64,000 nt of DNA from Psychrobacter immobilis (GCF_904846065.1 NZ_CAJGZV010000001.1:1798001-1862000), one strand, 5' to 3'. Positions 1 to 9,333 are shown, counted from the stretch's first letter. Translations and numbers: made by a program. Notes: generated by a model from the letters alone, not told the origin.

Positions 1-761
1 CAGATCGCATGCTTGCGGTATTCCCTTCTATTATCAACTATTGGTATCGTTTTACCCATGACAACGTGCGTATCGAAACCGAAACTGATGATGCCACCAT
101 TGGCGGTCATTTCTTGCATTTGCTAAAGGGTGAGAAACCAAACGAGCTACACGAAAAAGTGATGAACGTGTCTCTTATCTTGTACGCAGAGCATGAGTTC
201 AACGCCTCGACCTTTACCGCTCGTGTGTGTGCTTCTACGCTATCTGATATCCATTCTTGTATCACTGGCGCGATTGGTTCACTACGCGGTCCTCTGCATG
301 GTGGCGCTAATGAGGCGGCGATGGATATGATTGAAGGCTTTAGCTCACCTGATGAAGCCGAAGAAGAAATGATGGGTATGCTAGCGCGTAAAGACAAAAT
401 TATGGGCTTTGGTCATGCCATCTATAGCGAATCAGATCCACGTAACGTCGTTATTAAAGGCTGGGCTGAGAAGCTAGCTGCTGACGTTGGTGATGAAGTG
501 CTATATCCAGTATCAGTACGCTGTGAAGAAGTCATGTGGCGCGAGAAAAAGCTGTTCTGTAATGCTGACTTTTTCCATGCCTCAGCCTATCACTTTATGG
601 GCATTCCAACTAAGTTGTTCACGCCAATCTTTGTTTGCTCGCGTCTAACAGGTTGGGCAGCACACGTATTTGAGCAACGTGCTAATAACCGTATCATTCG
701 CCCAAGTGCGGAATATACCGGTGAAGAGCTGCGTCCAGTACCAGAGATGAGCGCGCGTTAA
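1..761 (+). CDS. prpC: 2-methylcitrate synthase, 3' part (start lies upstream of the window)
   Basis: Condenses propionyl-CoA with oxaloacetate to 2-methylcitrate, the entry step of the methylcitrate cycle. The reading frame is open to the left edge, so this is about the last 252 residues of a protein usually about 375-385 long. Citrate-synthase landmarks are visible: LRGPLHGGANEAAM, the catalytic-histidine segment GFGHAIY followed by PRN, the catalytic-aspartate segment NADFF, and the C-terminal substrate arginine region NRIIRP. It is followed by a hairpin and a terminator before acnD. The link to acnD, prpF and prpD makes PrpC much more likely than housekeeping GltA. Confidence 0.93.
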   Translation, partial: DRMLAVFPSIINYWYRFTHDNVRIETETDDATIGGHFLHLLKGEKPNELHEKVMNVSLILYAEHEFNASTFTARVCASTLSDIHSCITGAIGSLRGPLHGGANEAAMDMIEGFSSPDEAEEEMMGMLARKDKIMGFGHAIYSESDPRNVVIKGWAEKLAADVGDEVLYPVSVRCEEVMWREKKLFCNADFFHASAYHFMGIPTKLFTPIFVCSRLTGWAAHVFEQRANNRIIRPSAEYTGEELRPVPEMSAR

Positions 762-776
762 TCCATATATATTTAC

Positions 777-804
777 TATCTCGGATAAGTGCTTATGCGA
801 GATA
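777..804 (+). other. perfect-arm hairpin downstream of prpC
   Basis: TATCTCG at 777-783 pairs with CGAGATA at 798-804, and ATAAG pairs with CTTAT inside, leaving one G/G mismatch. It lies 15 bases after the prpC stop and just before the terminator-like stem. It may stabilise the prpC mRNA 3' end. No protein-binding role can be shown from sequence. Confidence 0.6.
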
Positions 805-807
805 ACC

Positions 808-852
808 AGTTTAACTGCTAGATATATTCACAATTTAGCAGTTAAACTTTTT
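808..852 (+). terminator. rho-independent terminator after prpC
   Basis: AGTTTAACTGCTA (808-820) pairs over 13 bases with TAGCAGTTAAACT (836-848) and runs into a T tract. It separates prpC from acnD, so acnD either has its own promoter or depends on read-through. Confidence 0.8.
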
Positions 853-885
853 CTTAATAACCTCACTTTCTTTTTAGCCATATTT

Positions 886-937
886 TTTTAGCAAAGCCTT
901 CTTCTAACTTCTAATTCCACTAATGACTTTGCTAAAA
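886..937. promoter_or_regulatory. 11-bp inverted repeat upstream of acnD, possible operator or leader hairpin
   Basis: TTTTAGCAAAG at 886-896 is repeated in exact inverted form as CTTTGCTAAAA at 927-937, with 30 bases between. It sits between the prpC terminator and the acnD ribosome-binding site (AAGGTGA, about 975). That is a sensible place for a propionate-responsive regulator such as PrpR, but no regulator gene is in the window and the match to any known site is untested. Confidence 0.4.
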
Positions 938-985
938 GAATGACTATTTTTTAAATTTAAACCAGCCAACTGCCAAAGGTGAATC

Positions 986-3643
986 ATGGACAACGCTCTA
1001 GTACAACCAATGAATGATCAATTCAAAAAGCCCCTGCCAGATACCGACCTCTATTACTTTGACACCCGCGAGGCTGTCGAAAATATTGAAGCTGGCGCGT
1101 ATGACAAGCTACCGTTTTGCTCAAAAGTACTATGTGAAAACTTGGTACGTCGTTGCCCACCAGAAGAGCTAACAGCTGCTTTAAAACAACATATTGAGGG
1201 CAAACAAGATTTAGATTTTCCTTGGTACCCTGCCCGCGTGGTTTGTCATGACATCTTAGGTCAGACCGCGTTTGTCGATTTGGCAGGTCTACGTGATGCC
1301 ATCGCTGAGCAAGGTGGCGATCCGTCTAAAGTGAATCCAATCGTGCCAACGCAATTAATTGTTGACCATTCACTAGCCGTTGAACATGCCGGCTTTGAGG
1401 AAAACGCTTTTGAGAAAAACCGTGCTATCGAAGAGCGCCGTAACGATGATCGCTTTCACTTTATCAACTGGTGCCAGTATGCCTTTGATAATGTCAACGT
1501 CGTACCGCCCGGTAACGGCATCATGCATCAGATCAATCTAGAAAAAATGTCGCCTGTCGTCCAAGTCGTCCAAAACAAAGCCGGTGAACAAGTAGCCTTT
1601 GCCGATACTTTAGTCGGTACAGATAGCCATACGCCTATGGTCGATGCGCTTGGCGTTATCTCTATCGGTGTTGGCGGATTGGAAGCTGAGAGCGTTATGC
1701 TAGGCAACCCGTCTTATATGCGCCTACCAGATTACGTTGGTGTTAAATTAACTGGCAAGTTGCAAAAAGGCATTACTGGTACGGATCTCGTACTTGCGAT
1801 GACTGAGTTTTTACGTGATGCAGGCGTTGTCTCTACCTATATTGAATTCTTCGGTGAAGGTGCGCGCCAACTGAGCGTCGGTGACCGTGCGTCTATTTCA
1901 AACATGACCCCAGAATATGGCGCGACGGCGGCAATGTTCTATATCGATGAGCAAACCATCGACTATTTACGTCTCACTGGCCGTTCTGAGGCTCAAATCA
2001 AATTGGTTGAGCAGTATGCCAAGCAAACTGGTCTATGGGCTGATGGCATGGAAAATGCGGAATACGCGCGTGTGCTTGAGTTTGATTTGTCCGCTGTTGT
2101 CCGTAATATGGCAGGTCCTTCACGTCCGCATGCTCGCGTATCCACCACGGATTTGGTTGCCAAAGGTATTGCTCACGCTCCTGAAGATAAATTACCAGAA
2201 CCAAAAGATGGTCTGATGCCAGATGGCGCGGTGATTATTGCCGCAATTACCAGCTGTACCAATACTTCTAACCCACGCAATATGGTTGCAGCGGGCTTAG
2301 TTGCTCGTAATGCTAATGAGAAAGGCTTATTACGTAAGCCTTGGGTGAAGTCCTCATTAGCACCCGGCTCAAAAACGGTCAAAATGTACTTAGAAGAAGC
2401 TGGTCTGATGCCAGAGCTACAAGAAATTGGCTTTGACGTGGTTGGTTTTGCTTGTACCACTTGTAACGGCATGAGCGGCGCATTAGACCCTGATATCGAA
2501 AAAGAGATCATCGATAATGATCTGTTCACCACAGCTGTACTGTCTGGTAACCGTAACTTTGACGGTCGTATCCATCCGTATGCCAAGCAAGCGTTTTTAG
2601 CGTCGCCACCATTGGTGATTGCCTATGCTATCGCCGGTAATATTCGCTTTGATATCGAAAAAGATTCATTAGGTAAAGATCAAAACGGCAATGATGTTTA
2701 TCTAAAAGACATCTGGTTTGATGATGACGAAGTGGATGCCATCGTTGCCAAAGCCGTGAAGCCTGAGCAGTTCAACGCCGTTTATATCCCGATGTTTGAT
2801 GAAGCCAAAAAAGACACCGGCAAAGCGTTAAGTCCAATTTATGACTGGCGTGAGATGACTACGTATATTCGCCGTCCGCCGTATTGGGAAGGCAAAATGG
2901 CGGCGATGAATAAGCTAAAAGGTATGCGTCCATTAGCGGTATTGGGTGACAATATTACTACTGACCATCTCTCACCGTCCAATGCGATTTTGGGTGACTC
3001 AGCAGCTGGCGAGTATCTTGATACTATGGGCTTACCGGCAGAAGACTATAACTCTTATGCGACCCATCGCGGTGACCACTTAACGGCGCAGCGTGCGACC
3101 TTTGCCAATCCTAAGCTATTGAATGAGATGGTACGTGACGAGAAAGGTGAGGTGATCCAAGGTTCACTTGCTAGAGTAGAGCCAGAAGGTCAGGTCATGC
3201 GTATGTGGGAAGCAATTGAGACCTATATGAACCGTGAACAGCCACTTATCATCATCGCTGGTGATGGCTACGGTCAAGGCTCAAGCCGTGACTGGGCTGC
3301 TAAAGGTGTACGTTTAGCTGGCGTTGAAGTCGTCGTCGCAGAAGATTTTGAGCGTATCCATCGTCAAAACTTAGTCGGTATGGGAGCGCTACCTTTACAG
3401 TTTAAAGAAGGTGTCAATCGTAATATCCTAAATATCGATGGTACTGAAATATTCGATATCGAAGGCGAAGTGTCGGCTGGTGGTGAGATGACATTGGTCA
3501 TTAACCGCACAGATGGTACTGTCGATAAAGCCTCAGTGAAATGTCGTTTAGATACTGCTGATGAAGTTAAAATGTATAACGCTGGCGGTATGCTACAGCG
3601 CTTTGCTAAAGAGTTTATCGATGGCACGCTAGATATCGTTTAA
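986..3643 (+). CDS. acnD: Fe/S-dependent 2-methylisocitrate dehydratase AcnD
   Basis: Aconitase-superfamily enzyme that dehydrates 2-methylcitrate to a 2-methylaconitate isomer, which PrpF then converts for rehydration. The 885-residue length fits the AcnD/AcnA family. The [4Fe-4S] ligands are visible as Cys424 in TSCTNTSNP and Cys490/Cys493 in CTTCNG. The C-terminal swivel domain carries GDGYGQGSSRDWAAKG with the substrate-binding serine and arginine. The start is supported by AAGGTGA before ATG. AcnD is preferred over plain aconitase because prpC is upstream and prpF downstream. A terminator follows, although prpF is two genes on. Confidence 0.95.
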   Translation: MDNALVQPMNDQFKKPLPDTDLYYFDTREAVENIEAGAYDKLPFCSKVLCENLVRRCPPEELTAALKQHIEGKQDLDFPWYPARVVCHDILGQTAFVDLAGLRDAIAEQGGDPSKVNPIVPTQLIVDHSLAVEHAGFEENAFEKNRAIEERRNDDRFHFINWCQYAFDNVNVVPPGNGIMHQINLEKMSPVVQVVQNKAGEQVAFADTLVGTDSHTPMVDALGVISIGVGGLEAESVMLGNPSYMRLPDYVGVKLTGKLQKGITGTDLVLAMTEFLRDAGVVSTYIEFFGEGARQLSVGDRASISNMTPEYGATAAMFYIDEQTIDYLRLTGRSEAQIKLVEQYAKQTGLWADGMENAEYARVLEFDLSAVVRNMAGPSRPHARVSTTDLVAKGIAHAPEDKLPEPKDGLMPDGAVIIAAITSCTNTSNPRNMVAAGLVARNANEKGLLRKPWVKSSLAPGSKTVKMYLEEAGLMPELQEIGFDVVGFACTTCNGMSGALDPDIEKEIIDNDLFTTAVLSGNRNFDGRIHPYAKQAFLASPPLVIAYAIAGNIRFDIEKDSLGKDQNGNDVYLKDIWFDDDEVDAIVAKAVKPEQFNAVYIPMFDEAKKDTGKALSPIYDWREMTTYIRRPPYWEGKMAAMNKLKGMRPLAVLGDNITTDHLSPSNAILGDSAAGEYLDTMGLPAEDYNSYATHRGDHLTAQRATFANPKLLNEMVRDEKGEVIQGSLARVEPEGQVMRMWEAIETYMNREQPLIIIAGDGYGQGSSRDWAAKGVRLAGVEVVVAEDFERIHRQNLVGMGALPLQFKEGVNRNILNIDGTEIFDIEGEVSAGGEMTLVINRTDGTVDKASVKCRLDTADEVKMYNAGGMLQRFAKEFIDGTLDIV

Positions 3644-3685
3644 TAGAAACGAATAAACAACAACGATAGCTGTCGTACACGTGAC

Positions 3686-3723
3686 AAAAGCCAATGTTAT
3701 ATTTATATGGCATTGGCTTTTTT
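3686..3723 (+). terminator. rho-independent terminator after acnD
   Basis: AAAAGCCAATG pairs with CATTGGCTTTT around an AT-rich loop and ends in a T run. It isolates acnD from the Sel1 gene and prpF, so the cluster is not one simple transcript. Confidence 0.85.
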
Positions 3724-3881
3724 AGTAGTCTCACAATAGATTCTGATACTCCTTAGTCTTATTAGGCTTCTATCCATTAAATACATTGCTTATAGTACTT
3801 TATTTAAATGAATTTTCTTAAAAAAATAAACATTTGTTTTTCTATTTAGTATAATTGTCATTTTTTATCATAAGAAGTGGC

Positions 3882-4559
3882 ATGAAAAACATCAATAGAA
3901 TTTTTATTATTTTGATTTCTGTATTGAATCTTAGCGGTTGTAGTAGTCTCACTGATTTATCAATAGTAGACGTCTCTATTTCCATTGTCGTTATTGCTAT
4001 TATTATTGGTTGTTGGGTTTCTAATGTACGTACCGGCCGCGATATACAAGAATCCGTTGATAGTATTATACAAATTCGACGGGAACAACTTGAAATGGCT
4101 AAGTCCGATTTGAGACCTGGCATTGATGAAGGCGACCCAGTTTCGCAGTATCTCTTGGCGCTTAAATTTCATACTGGTGATGGTGTCGGTCAAGACTTAG
4201 TAGCAGCGTGTTACTGGTACAGTTTGTCCGCTGAAAGTGGATTTATTCATGCCGTGACAACTTTAGCCCTTATGTATATAAAAGGATGGGGTACCAAGCA
4301 AGATTTGACTAAAGCTGCTAAGCTTTTGTCTATTGCCTCAAAAGAAGGCGATCTGCAGGCACAGAACTTTTTAGCAGCAGCCTATTTAAACGGATGGGGT
4401 GTTCGAAAAAATGAAGAAAAAGCACGTTATTGGCTGCAACAAGCAGCTGCACAAAGCTCTGAAGAAACCAGTGAGTCTTTAAATATGTTGTCGCCGCAAT
4501 CTATTGAATCATTAACAATGGTCATTCAAAACGGTGATGAATATATCGTACTAAAATAA
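3882..4559 (+). CDS. Sel1-repeat (SLR/TPR-like) lipoprotein with a membrane segment
   Basis: A 225-residue protein. ATG at 3882 is chosen over an upstream TTG at 3855 because it has an AAGAAG ribosome-binding site and begins a normal lipoprotein signal, MKNINRIF..., with lipobox LSGC at about residues 17-20. A second hydrophobic stretch (about 30-47, VSISIVVIAIIIGCW) could be a membrane anchor. Three Sel1-type helical repeats follow at about 75-181, marked by YLLALKFHTGDGV, LALMYIKGWGT and LAAAYLNGWGV. Such repeats usually bind partner proteins. It is 13 bases ahead of prpF and probably co-transcribed. Nothing in it suggests propionate catabolism, so it looks like an insertion into the cluster. 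Confidence 0.82.
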   Translation: MKNINRIFIILISVLNLSGCSSLTDLSIVDVSISIVVIAIIIGCWVSNVRTGRDIQESVDSIIQIRREQLEMAKSDLRPGIDEGDPVSQYLLALKFHTGDGVGQDLVAACYWYSLSAESGFIHAVTTLALMYIKGWGTKQDLTKAAKLLSIASKEGDLQAQNFLAAAYLNGWGVRKNEEKARYWLQQAAAQSSEETSESLNMLSPQSIESLTMVIQNGDEYIVLK

Positions 4560-4572
4560 TAGGAATAAAAAA

Positions 4573-5817
4573 ATGACCCGACCAAACCCTGCTTTTGCCC
4601 CACAACTATCTGTCCCCGCCACCTATATGCGTGGCGGCACCTCAAAAGGTACATTCTTTAAACTATCTGATTTACCACAGCGTTGCCAAGTCGCTGGCAA
4701 GTCGCGTGATAGTTTCTTATTGCGTGTCATCGGTAGCCCTGATCCTTATGGTAAGCAAATCGACGGCTTAGGCAATGGCAGCTCTAGCACCTCAAAAACA
4801 GTCATCTTATCTAAGTCTTCTAGATCAGACCACGATGTGAACTACTTGTTTGGACAGGTCAATATCGCCAAACCAATTATTGATTGGGCGGGAAATTGTG
4901 GTAATTTAACCGCTGCGGTAGGTGCTTGTGCCATCAATATGGGCTTAGTCGATACTGATAAGATCGCAAATAGTGCGAATACTGGCATTTGCGAAGTACG
5001 TATTTGGCAAGAAAATATCGGTAAAACCATTATCGCCTACGTGCCTGTATACAAAGATGAAAATGGTAACGTACAAGTACAAGAAACTGGCGATTTTGAA
5101 TTAGACGGTGTGACCTTCCCTGCTGCTGAAGTCAAAATCGAATTTATTGATCCCGTTGATTCATCAAGCGATATGTTCCCCACTGGCAACTTGGTCGATG
5201 ACTTTGATGTATCTGGCTGTGGCTTGGCTAGCGATAGTGTTAAAGCAACTTTTATTAGTGCTGGTATCCCAACCATCTTTATGAAAGCAGAAGATTTGGG
5301 CTTTACCGGTACTGAGCTACAAGGCGACATCAATAGTAATAGCGAGCTACTTGCCAAGCTTGAGAAAATCCGTGCCAAAGGCGGCGTTGCGATGGGGCTG
5401 TTTAAAGACGTCAGTGAAGCGCAAACCAGTCAACATATTCCTAAAATCGCTTGGGTTGGCACAGCACAGAGCTATACCGCCTCTAGTGGTAAATCTGTTA
5501 ATGCTGATGAGATTAATTTAGTCGTACGCGCCATGAGTATGGGGCAACTGCATCACGCCATGATGGGCACAGCAGCGGTTGCAATAGCAGCGGCAGCAAC
5601 GACACAGGGTACATTGGTCAATGAAGCGGCAGGTGGCGGTCAATCTAAAAATCAACTTAGTGAAGTGCGCTTTGGTCATCCATCAGGAACGTTATTAGTA
5701 GGCGGAAAAACTGAGCAAGTCGATGGACGCTGGCAGGCTAAAAAAGTATCAATGAGCCGCTCGGCAAGACGTATCATGGTTGGTGAAGTCTTTGTACCAG
5801 CAGATGCTTTTAACTAA
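4573..5817 (+). CDS. prpF: 2-methylaconitate cis-trans isomerase PrpF
   Basis: Isomerises the 2-methylaconitate made by AcnD so that aconitase can rehydrate it to 2-methylisocitrate. The 414-residue length is close to the family norm of about 396. The N-terminal signature YMRGGTSKGTFF and the GNCGNLTAAVGA segment match the PrpF/diaminopimelate-epimerase-like fold. GGVAMGLF and the C-terminal RSARRIMVGEVFVP also fit. An AGGA ribosome-binding site precedes ATG. In other bacteria prpF directly follows acnD; here a terminator and a Sel1 lipoprotein gene come between. Confidence 0.95.
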   Translation: MTRPNPAFAPQLSVPATYMRGGTSKGTFFKLSDLPQRCQVAGKSRDSFLLRVIGSPDPYGKQIDGLGNGSSSTSKTVILSKSSRSDHDVNYLFGQVNIAKPIIDWAGNCGNLTAAVGACAINMGLVDTDKIANSANTGICEVRIWQENIGKTIIAYVPVYKDENGNVQVQETGDFELDGVTFPAAEVKIEFIDPVDSSSDMFPTGNLVDDFDVSGCGLASDSVKATFISAGIPTIFMKAEDLGFTGTELQGDINSNSELLAKLEKIRAKGGVAMGLFKDVSEAQTSQHIPKIAWVGTAQSYTASSGKSVNADEINLVVRAMSMGQLHHAMMGTAAVAIAAAATTQGTLVNEAAGGGQSKNQLSEVRFGHPSGTLLVGGKTEQVDGRWQAKKVSMSRSARRIMVGEVFVPADAFN

Positions 5818-5835
5818 TAATTAAGGTATCAAGGA

Positions 5836-6615
5836 ATGAATAGAGATCTATATAAGCGGCGATTTACCGTAGATGACCCACCTGATTATATTTGCCCTAA
5901 GTGTAATATTGGACTTTTACGAATTAAAGAAAATAGCTTTGAAGAATTTGAAGAACTTGATGCAAAAGAAATGCAGAATAAACATGAGCTTGATCAAGAC
6001 TTGATTGATTATATTTTTCACTGCATTTTTGAATGTAATAACCATAAATGTGCTAGTAAAGTTGTATGTACAGGACGCGGAAACGTGGATTTTGATATAG
6101 ACGTCGATGAGTTTGGTAGTCAATCACAATATTGGTATAGCGACTATCGACCATTATTTTTCCATCCAAATCTCAAGTTAATCACTATCCCAGAAGATAC
6201 ACCTGCTGATATCGAAAAACTACTCAATCAGTCATTCGAACTATTCTTTACCTCTCCTTCTGCAGCAGCCAACTTAATAAGAATATCTATCGAAGAAGTT
6301 CTTACCGATCAAGGTGTAGACCTGTATTCTAAAAAAGATGACAGTAAAAAAATGTCTCTACATAGTAGGATTAAAGAACATCTACCAGATAAATATCAAA
6401 CTATAAAAGAGCATCTTGAAGCTGTGAAATGGTTAGGTAACGCTGGCAGTCATTCAGATAATGAATTAAGTTTGAACGATACTATGGATGCTTATGAACT
6501 GGTTGAGTACATTCTCTTGCAAGTGTATGCGCCTCCTACTGATAATTTAAATACATTGGCACAAGATATCAATCAATCTAGAGGCCCAATAAAAAACAGA
6601 CGTCTTAGTAATTAA
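5836..6615 (+). CDS. DUF4145 domain protein with an N-terminal Cys-rich (zinc-finger-like) segment
   Basis: A 259-residue soluble protein. The N-terminus has CPKC at about 20-23 and a second cluster, CNNHKC, at about 67-72, spaced as a possible zinc-binding knuckle. From about residue 115 the pattern AAANLIRISIEEVLTDQGV through WLGNAGSH is typical of DUF4145, an all-helical domain found fused to or near nucleases and defence proteins as well as alone. It sits 18 bases after prpF and 22 bases before the ABC exporter gene, so it is probably co-transcribed with them. Its biochemical role is unknown. The AT-rich codon use resembles the Sel1 gene more than acnD or prpF. Confidence 0.75.
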   Translation: MNRDLYKRRFTVDDPPDYICPKCNIGLLRIKENSFEEFEELDAKEMQNKHELDQDLIDYIFHCIFECNNHKCASKVVCTGRGNVDFDIDVDEFGSQSQYWYSDYRPLFFHPNLKLITIPEDTPADIEKLLNQSFELFFTSPSAAANLIRISIEEVLTDQGVDLYSKKDDSKKMSLHSRIKEHLPDKYQTIKEHLEAVKWLGNAGSHSDNELSLNDTMDAYELVEYILLQVYAPPTDNLNTLAQDINQSRGPIKNRRLSN

Positions 6616-6637
6616 TGTAACTTTGTAATAAGGTATT

Positions 6638-8491
6638 ATGCCAACTATTCCTACACTCAACAAACCTCCGCTAGAGAAGAAGCCGCCACTCAAAAAAACG
6701 GAGCGGCGCGCTTTGTTATGGGATATCCTCAAAAAGCTTGCCGTTTTTGCCGCGCCATATAAAGTATTAATTATTGCCACTTTGATATTGACCGTGCTGG
6801 GTTCGTTTACCGCTCAGGTCAATGCCTTTGTGCTGCGCTATGCCGTTGATACTTTGACCGAAATTTCCACGCTTGCCGAGCCATGGCAGGCAGGCTTGCG
6901 TATGCTCGGCATCATTAGTGCGGTACTCTTAACCAAAGAGATCTTGTCGATATTCATCTCGTTTGGGCAACGCTTCTTTGGCGAAAAGATTCGTATCAAT
7001 CTATCACGTGATTTATCACAAAAAATCATTGAGCGCATCCTCACCTATCGGATGGCATTTTATACCAGTAGCGAAAACGACAGCGGCAAGTTGCAAACGC
7101 GTATCGACTATGGTGTCAGTAGCTTAACCAGTTTAGTGCAAAACTTCTTTATCGATATGTTACCGCTATTTGCCAGCGCGATCGTCTCACTCATCATTAT
7201 GTTTTCGACCAATTTTTGGATAGGCTTGGTCGGTCTTATTATCATCCCGATATATTTCTTCATCAGTCAAAAACAAGCGCGGCGTCTACAAGGATTCCGT
7301 CGGCAGATGCGTGGCTATCGAGAAGCCAAAAGTGGCTTGGTTATCTCCTTGATCAACTCCATCAGCGTGGTGAAATCCTTTGTTCGTGAGTCGATAGAAG
7401 CAGAAAAACATTTAACCATTCAAAAAGACATGACTGACAATCAGCTGCGTATTCGCAGTATTGGTTTTATTTATGATGCGATAAAGACCTTTATTGAGCA
7501 AATTGGTGTAGTCGTTATTATTCTGCTGACGTCCTACTTTGTATTAAAAGGCGAGATGACCATTGGTATGATTTTATTCCATGTCATGCTATTCCAAAAC
7601 GTCGCCGCCCCTATCCGCCAATTGCATCGTATTTATGATCAGATTAATAATGCCCTGACTTACGCTGAAGGCTTCTTTGATATATTAGAAGATGAAAGCC
7701 AAGTTGAAGATATCACGGGCAGAAGTAGTGAAAATTTAAAAGGTCATATTGAGCTGAAAAACGTCGATTTCACATATCCGAATGGCACGCAAGCGCTAAA
7801 AGATGTCAGCTTTACTATCAAGCCCAATCGTATTACTGCGCTGGTGGGTTTGAGCGGTGCTGGCAAGAGTACGATTATCAGCTTATTGGTAAAGTTTTAT
7901 GCGCCAGATAGCGGTACCATATGGCTAGACGGACATAATTTAGCCGACTGCGATACTCATGAATTGCGTCAAAATATTGGCTTGGTACTACAAAGTAATC
8001 ATATATTTTCCGGTACGATTAGCGAAAATATTCGCTATGGTGATATGAATGCGACAGAGGAAGATATTATCATTGCAGCAAAAAAAGCCTCCATTCATGA
8101 GCAAATTATTAATTTAGCAAAAGGCTATGAGAGTACAGCAAAGTCATTGTCTGGTGGTCAACAGCAGCGTATCGCGCTGGCACGGATGTTTTTAAAAGAT
8201 CCGCCTATTGTGTTTTTGGATGAGCCAACCGCTAGCCTCGATGCCATCGCCAGCCAACAAGTGAAGAAGAGCCTAGATCTCATCAAAAAAGATCGTACCG
8301 TGATTATGGTTTCGCATAATATTGCCCAAATTATCGATGCGGATGACTTGGTCGTGATAGAAGATGGTCGCGTGGTTGAAACCGGTACGCATGAAGCGCT
8401 ATATGAGAAACACGGCAAGTATTTTGAGATATTCAATGCCATGTCGGATAGCTTAAATTTGGATAAAATCAGCCAGACTCTAAAGGGTTAG
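6638..8491 (+). CDS. ABC exporter half-transporter (fused membrane and ATPase domains)
   Basis: A 617-residue MsbA/MDR-type half transporter that should work as a dimer in the inner membrane. Residues about 30-335 form the six-helix membrane domain. The ATPase domain follows, with Walker A GLSGAGKST (about 403-411), signature LSGGQQQR (about 504-511), Walker B IVFLDEP (about 524) and the switch histidine in VSHN. It begins 22 bases after the DUF4145 gene with an AAGG ribosome-binding site. The substrate cannot be told from sequence; the family moves lipids, drugs, peptides or siderophores. No partner half-transporter is adjacent, so a homodimer is likely. Confidence 0.88.
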   Translation: MPTIPTLNKPPLEKKPPLKKTERRALLWDILKKLAVFAAPYKVLIIATLILTVLGSFTAQVNAFVLRYAVDTLTEISTLAEPWQAGLRMLGIISAVLLTKEILSIFISFGQRFFGEKIRINLSRDLSQKIIERILTYRMAFYTSSENDSGKLQTRIDYGVSSLTSLVQNFFIDMLPLFASAIVSLIIMFSTNFWIGLVGLIIIPIYFFISQKQARRLQGFRRQMRGYREAKSGLVISLINSISVVKSFVRESIEAEKHLTIQKDMTDNQLRIRSIGFIYDAIKTFIEQIGVVVIILLTSYFVLKGEMTIGMILFHVMLFQNVAAPIRQLHRIYDQINNALTYAEGFFDILEDESQVEDITGRSSENLKGHIELKNVDFTYPNGTQALKDVSFTIKPNRITALVGLSGAGKSTIISLLVKFYAPDSGTIWLDGHNLADCDTHELRQNIGLVLQSNHIFSGTISENIRYGDMNATEEDIIIAAKKASIHEQIINLAKGYESTAKSLSGGQQQRIALARMFLKDPPIVFLDEPTASLDAIASQQVKKSLDLIKKDRTVIMVSHNIAQIIDADDLVVIEDGRVVETGTHEALYEKHGKYFEIFNAMSDSLNLDKISQTLKG

Positions 8492-8562
8492 GAATGGTTA
8501 ATGTGTGCCTAAATCGTTATAATGCCAATCTTTTACCGCCTATTTCCAGAAGCTAGCCCACT

Positions 8563-9189
8563 ATGACTTGTGAATTTTCTATCAAAACCTTTGATGAGCT
8601 GACCTCAGTTGATCTCTATCATATTTTAAAAGCCCGATCACAAGTGTTTGTGGTTGAGCAAAACTGCGCTTATCAAGATATGGATGAGATGGACTTTGAC
8701 TGCCTACATCTTATCGCGCATCAAAACGAGGCGTTGGTAGGCTACTGCCGTATCATTCCGCCTGAATTTAATAAATTAAAATCCAATCTATCGGTCGCCG
8801 ACCCTACGATTAAGACCAATCATACTGCTATGCCTGCCATCGGTAGAGTGCTGGTATTATCAGAGCACAGAGGTGAGGGTATCGCACGGCAGATGATGAT
8901 TCATGCCATTGCGCACTGCCGTAAAAAATATGGTAAGAAGCGCCCGATTATACTCTCTGCACAAGCCTATTTACTTAGCTTCTATGAGTCCTTGGGGTTT
9001 GTACCTGAAGGCGATCATTATCTCGAAGATAACATAGAGCATGTAAAAATGGTTCTATACGTTGCCAAGAAAAACAAAGTACAAAAAGAGCGTACTGAGT
9101 CTGCCTCCACAACGAACAAAGTATTAAGTTTTCTGCTGTTTATCATGGCGGCTTTATTTGTGTTAGGTCTGCTATATTTGATGATTTAA
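8563..9189 (+). CDS. ElaA-type GNAT acetyltransferase with a C-terminal membrane tail
   Basis: A 208-residue protein. Residues 1-150 match the ElaA subfamily of GNAT acetyltransferases: ARSQVFVVEQNCAYQDMDEMD, then the acetyl-CoA-binding core IGRVLVLSEHRGEGIARQMM. ElaA proteins are usually about 150 residues. Here a charged linker is followed by one hydrophobic helix (about 186-207, LSFLLFIMAALFVLGLLYLM) ending at the stop. This predicts a tail-anchored enzyme with its active site in the cytoplasm. The acceptor substrate is unknown. It stands between the ABC exporter and prpD with no terminator on either side. Confidence 0.85.
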   Translation: MTCEFSIKTFDELTSVDLYHILKARSQVFVVEQNCAYQDMDEMDFDCLHLIAHQNEALVGYCRIIPPEFNKLKSNLSVADPTIKTNHTAMPAIGRVLVLSEHRGEGIARQMMIHAIAHCRKKYGKKRPIILSAQAYLLSFYESLGFVPEGDHYLEDNIEHVKMVLYVAKKNKVQKERTESASTTNKVLSFLLFIMAALFVLGLLYLMI

Positions 9190-9333
9190 GCGCGCCGCAA
9201 GGTTTTAATTTTTAACATAATTCAGTTTGGTTGTTTCATATTGAGTATGCTACTTTTAAATGATGGCTAATTTAAAAAGATGACCGAGATAATGGGTCAA
9301 GGAAGTAGCACACTCAAGGAAGAGGAGACCACC

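Noticed and set aside
3855..3881. Upstream TTG start for the Sel1 lipoprotein
   Set aside because: The ATG at 3882 has a better ribosome-binding site and starts a clean lipoprotein signal peptide.
4144..4559. Anti-phage defence island around the Sel1, DUF4145 and ABC genes
   Set aside because: Sel1 and DUF4145 occur in some defence contexts, but no nuclease, CBASS, Thoeris or other effector is present.
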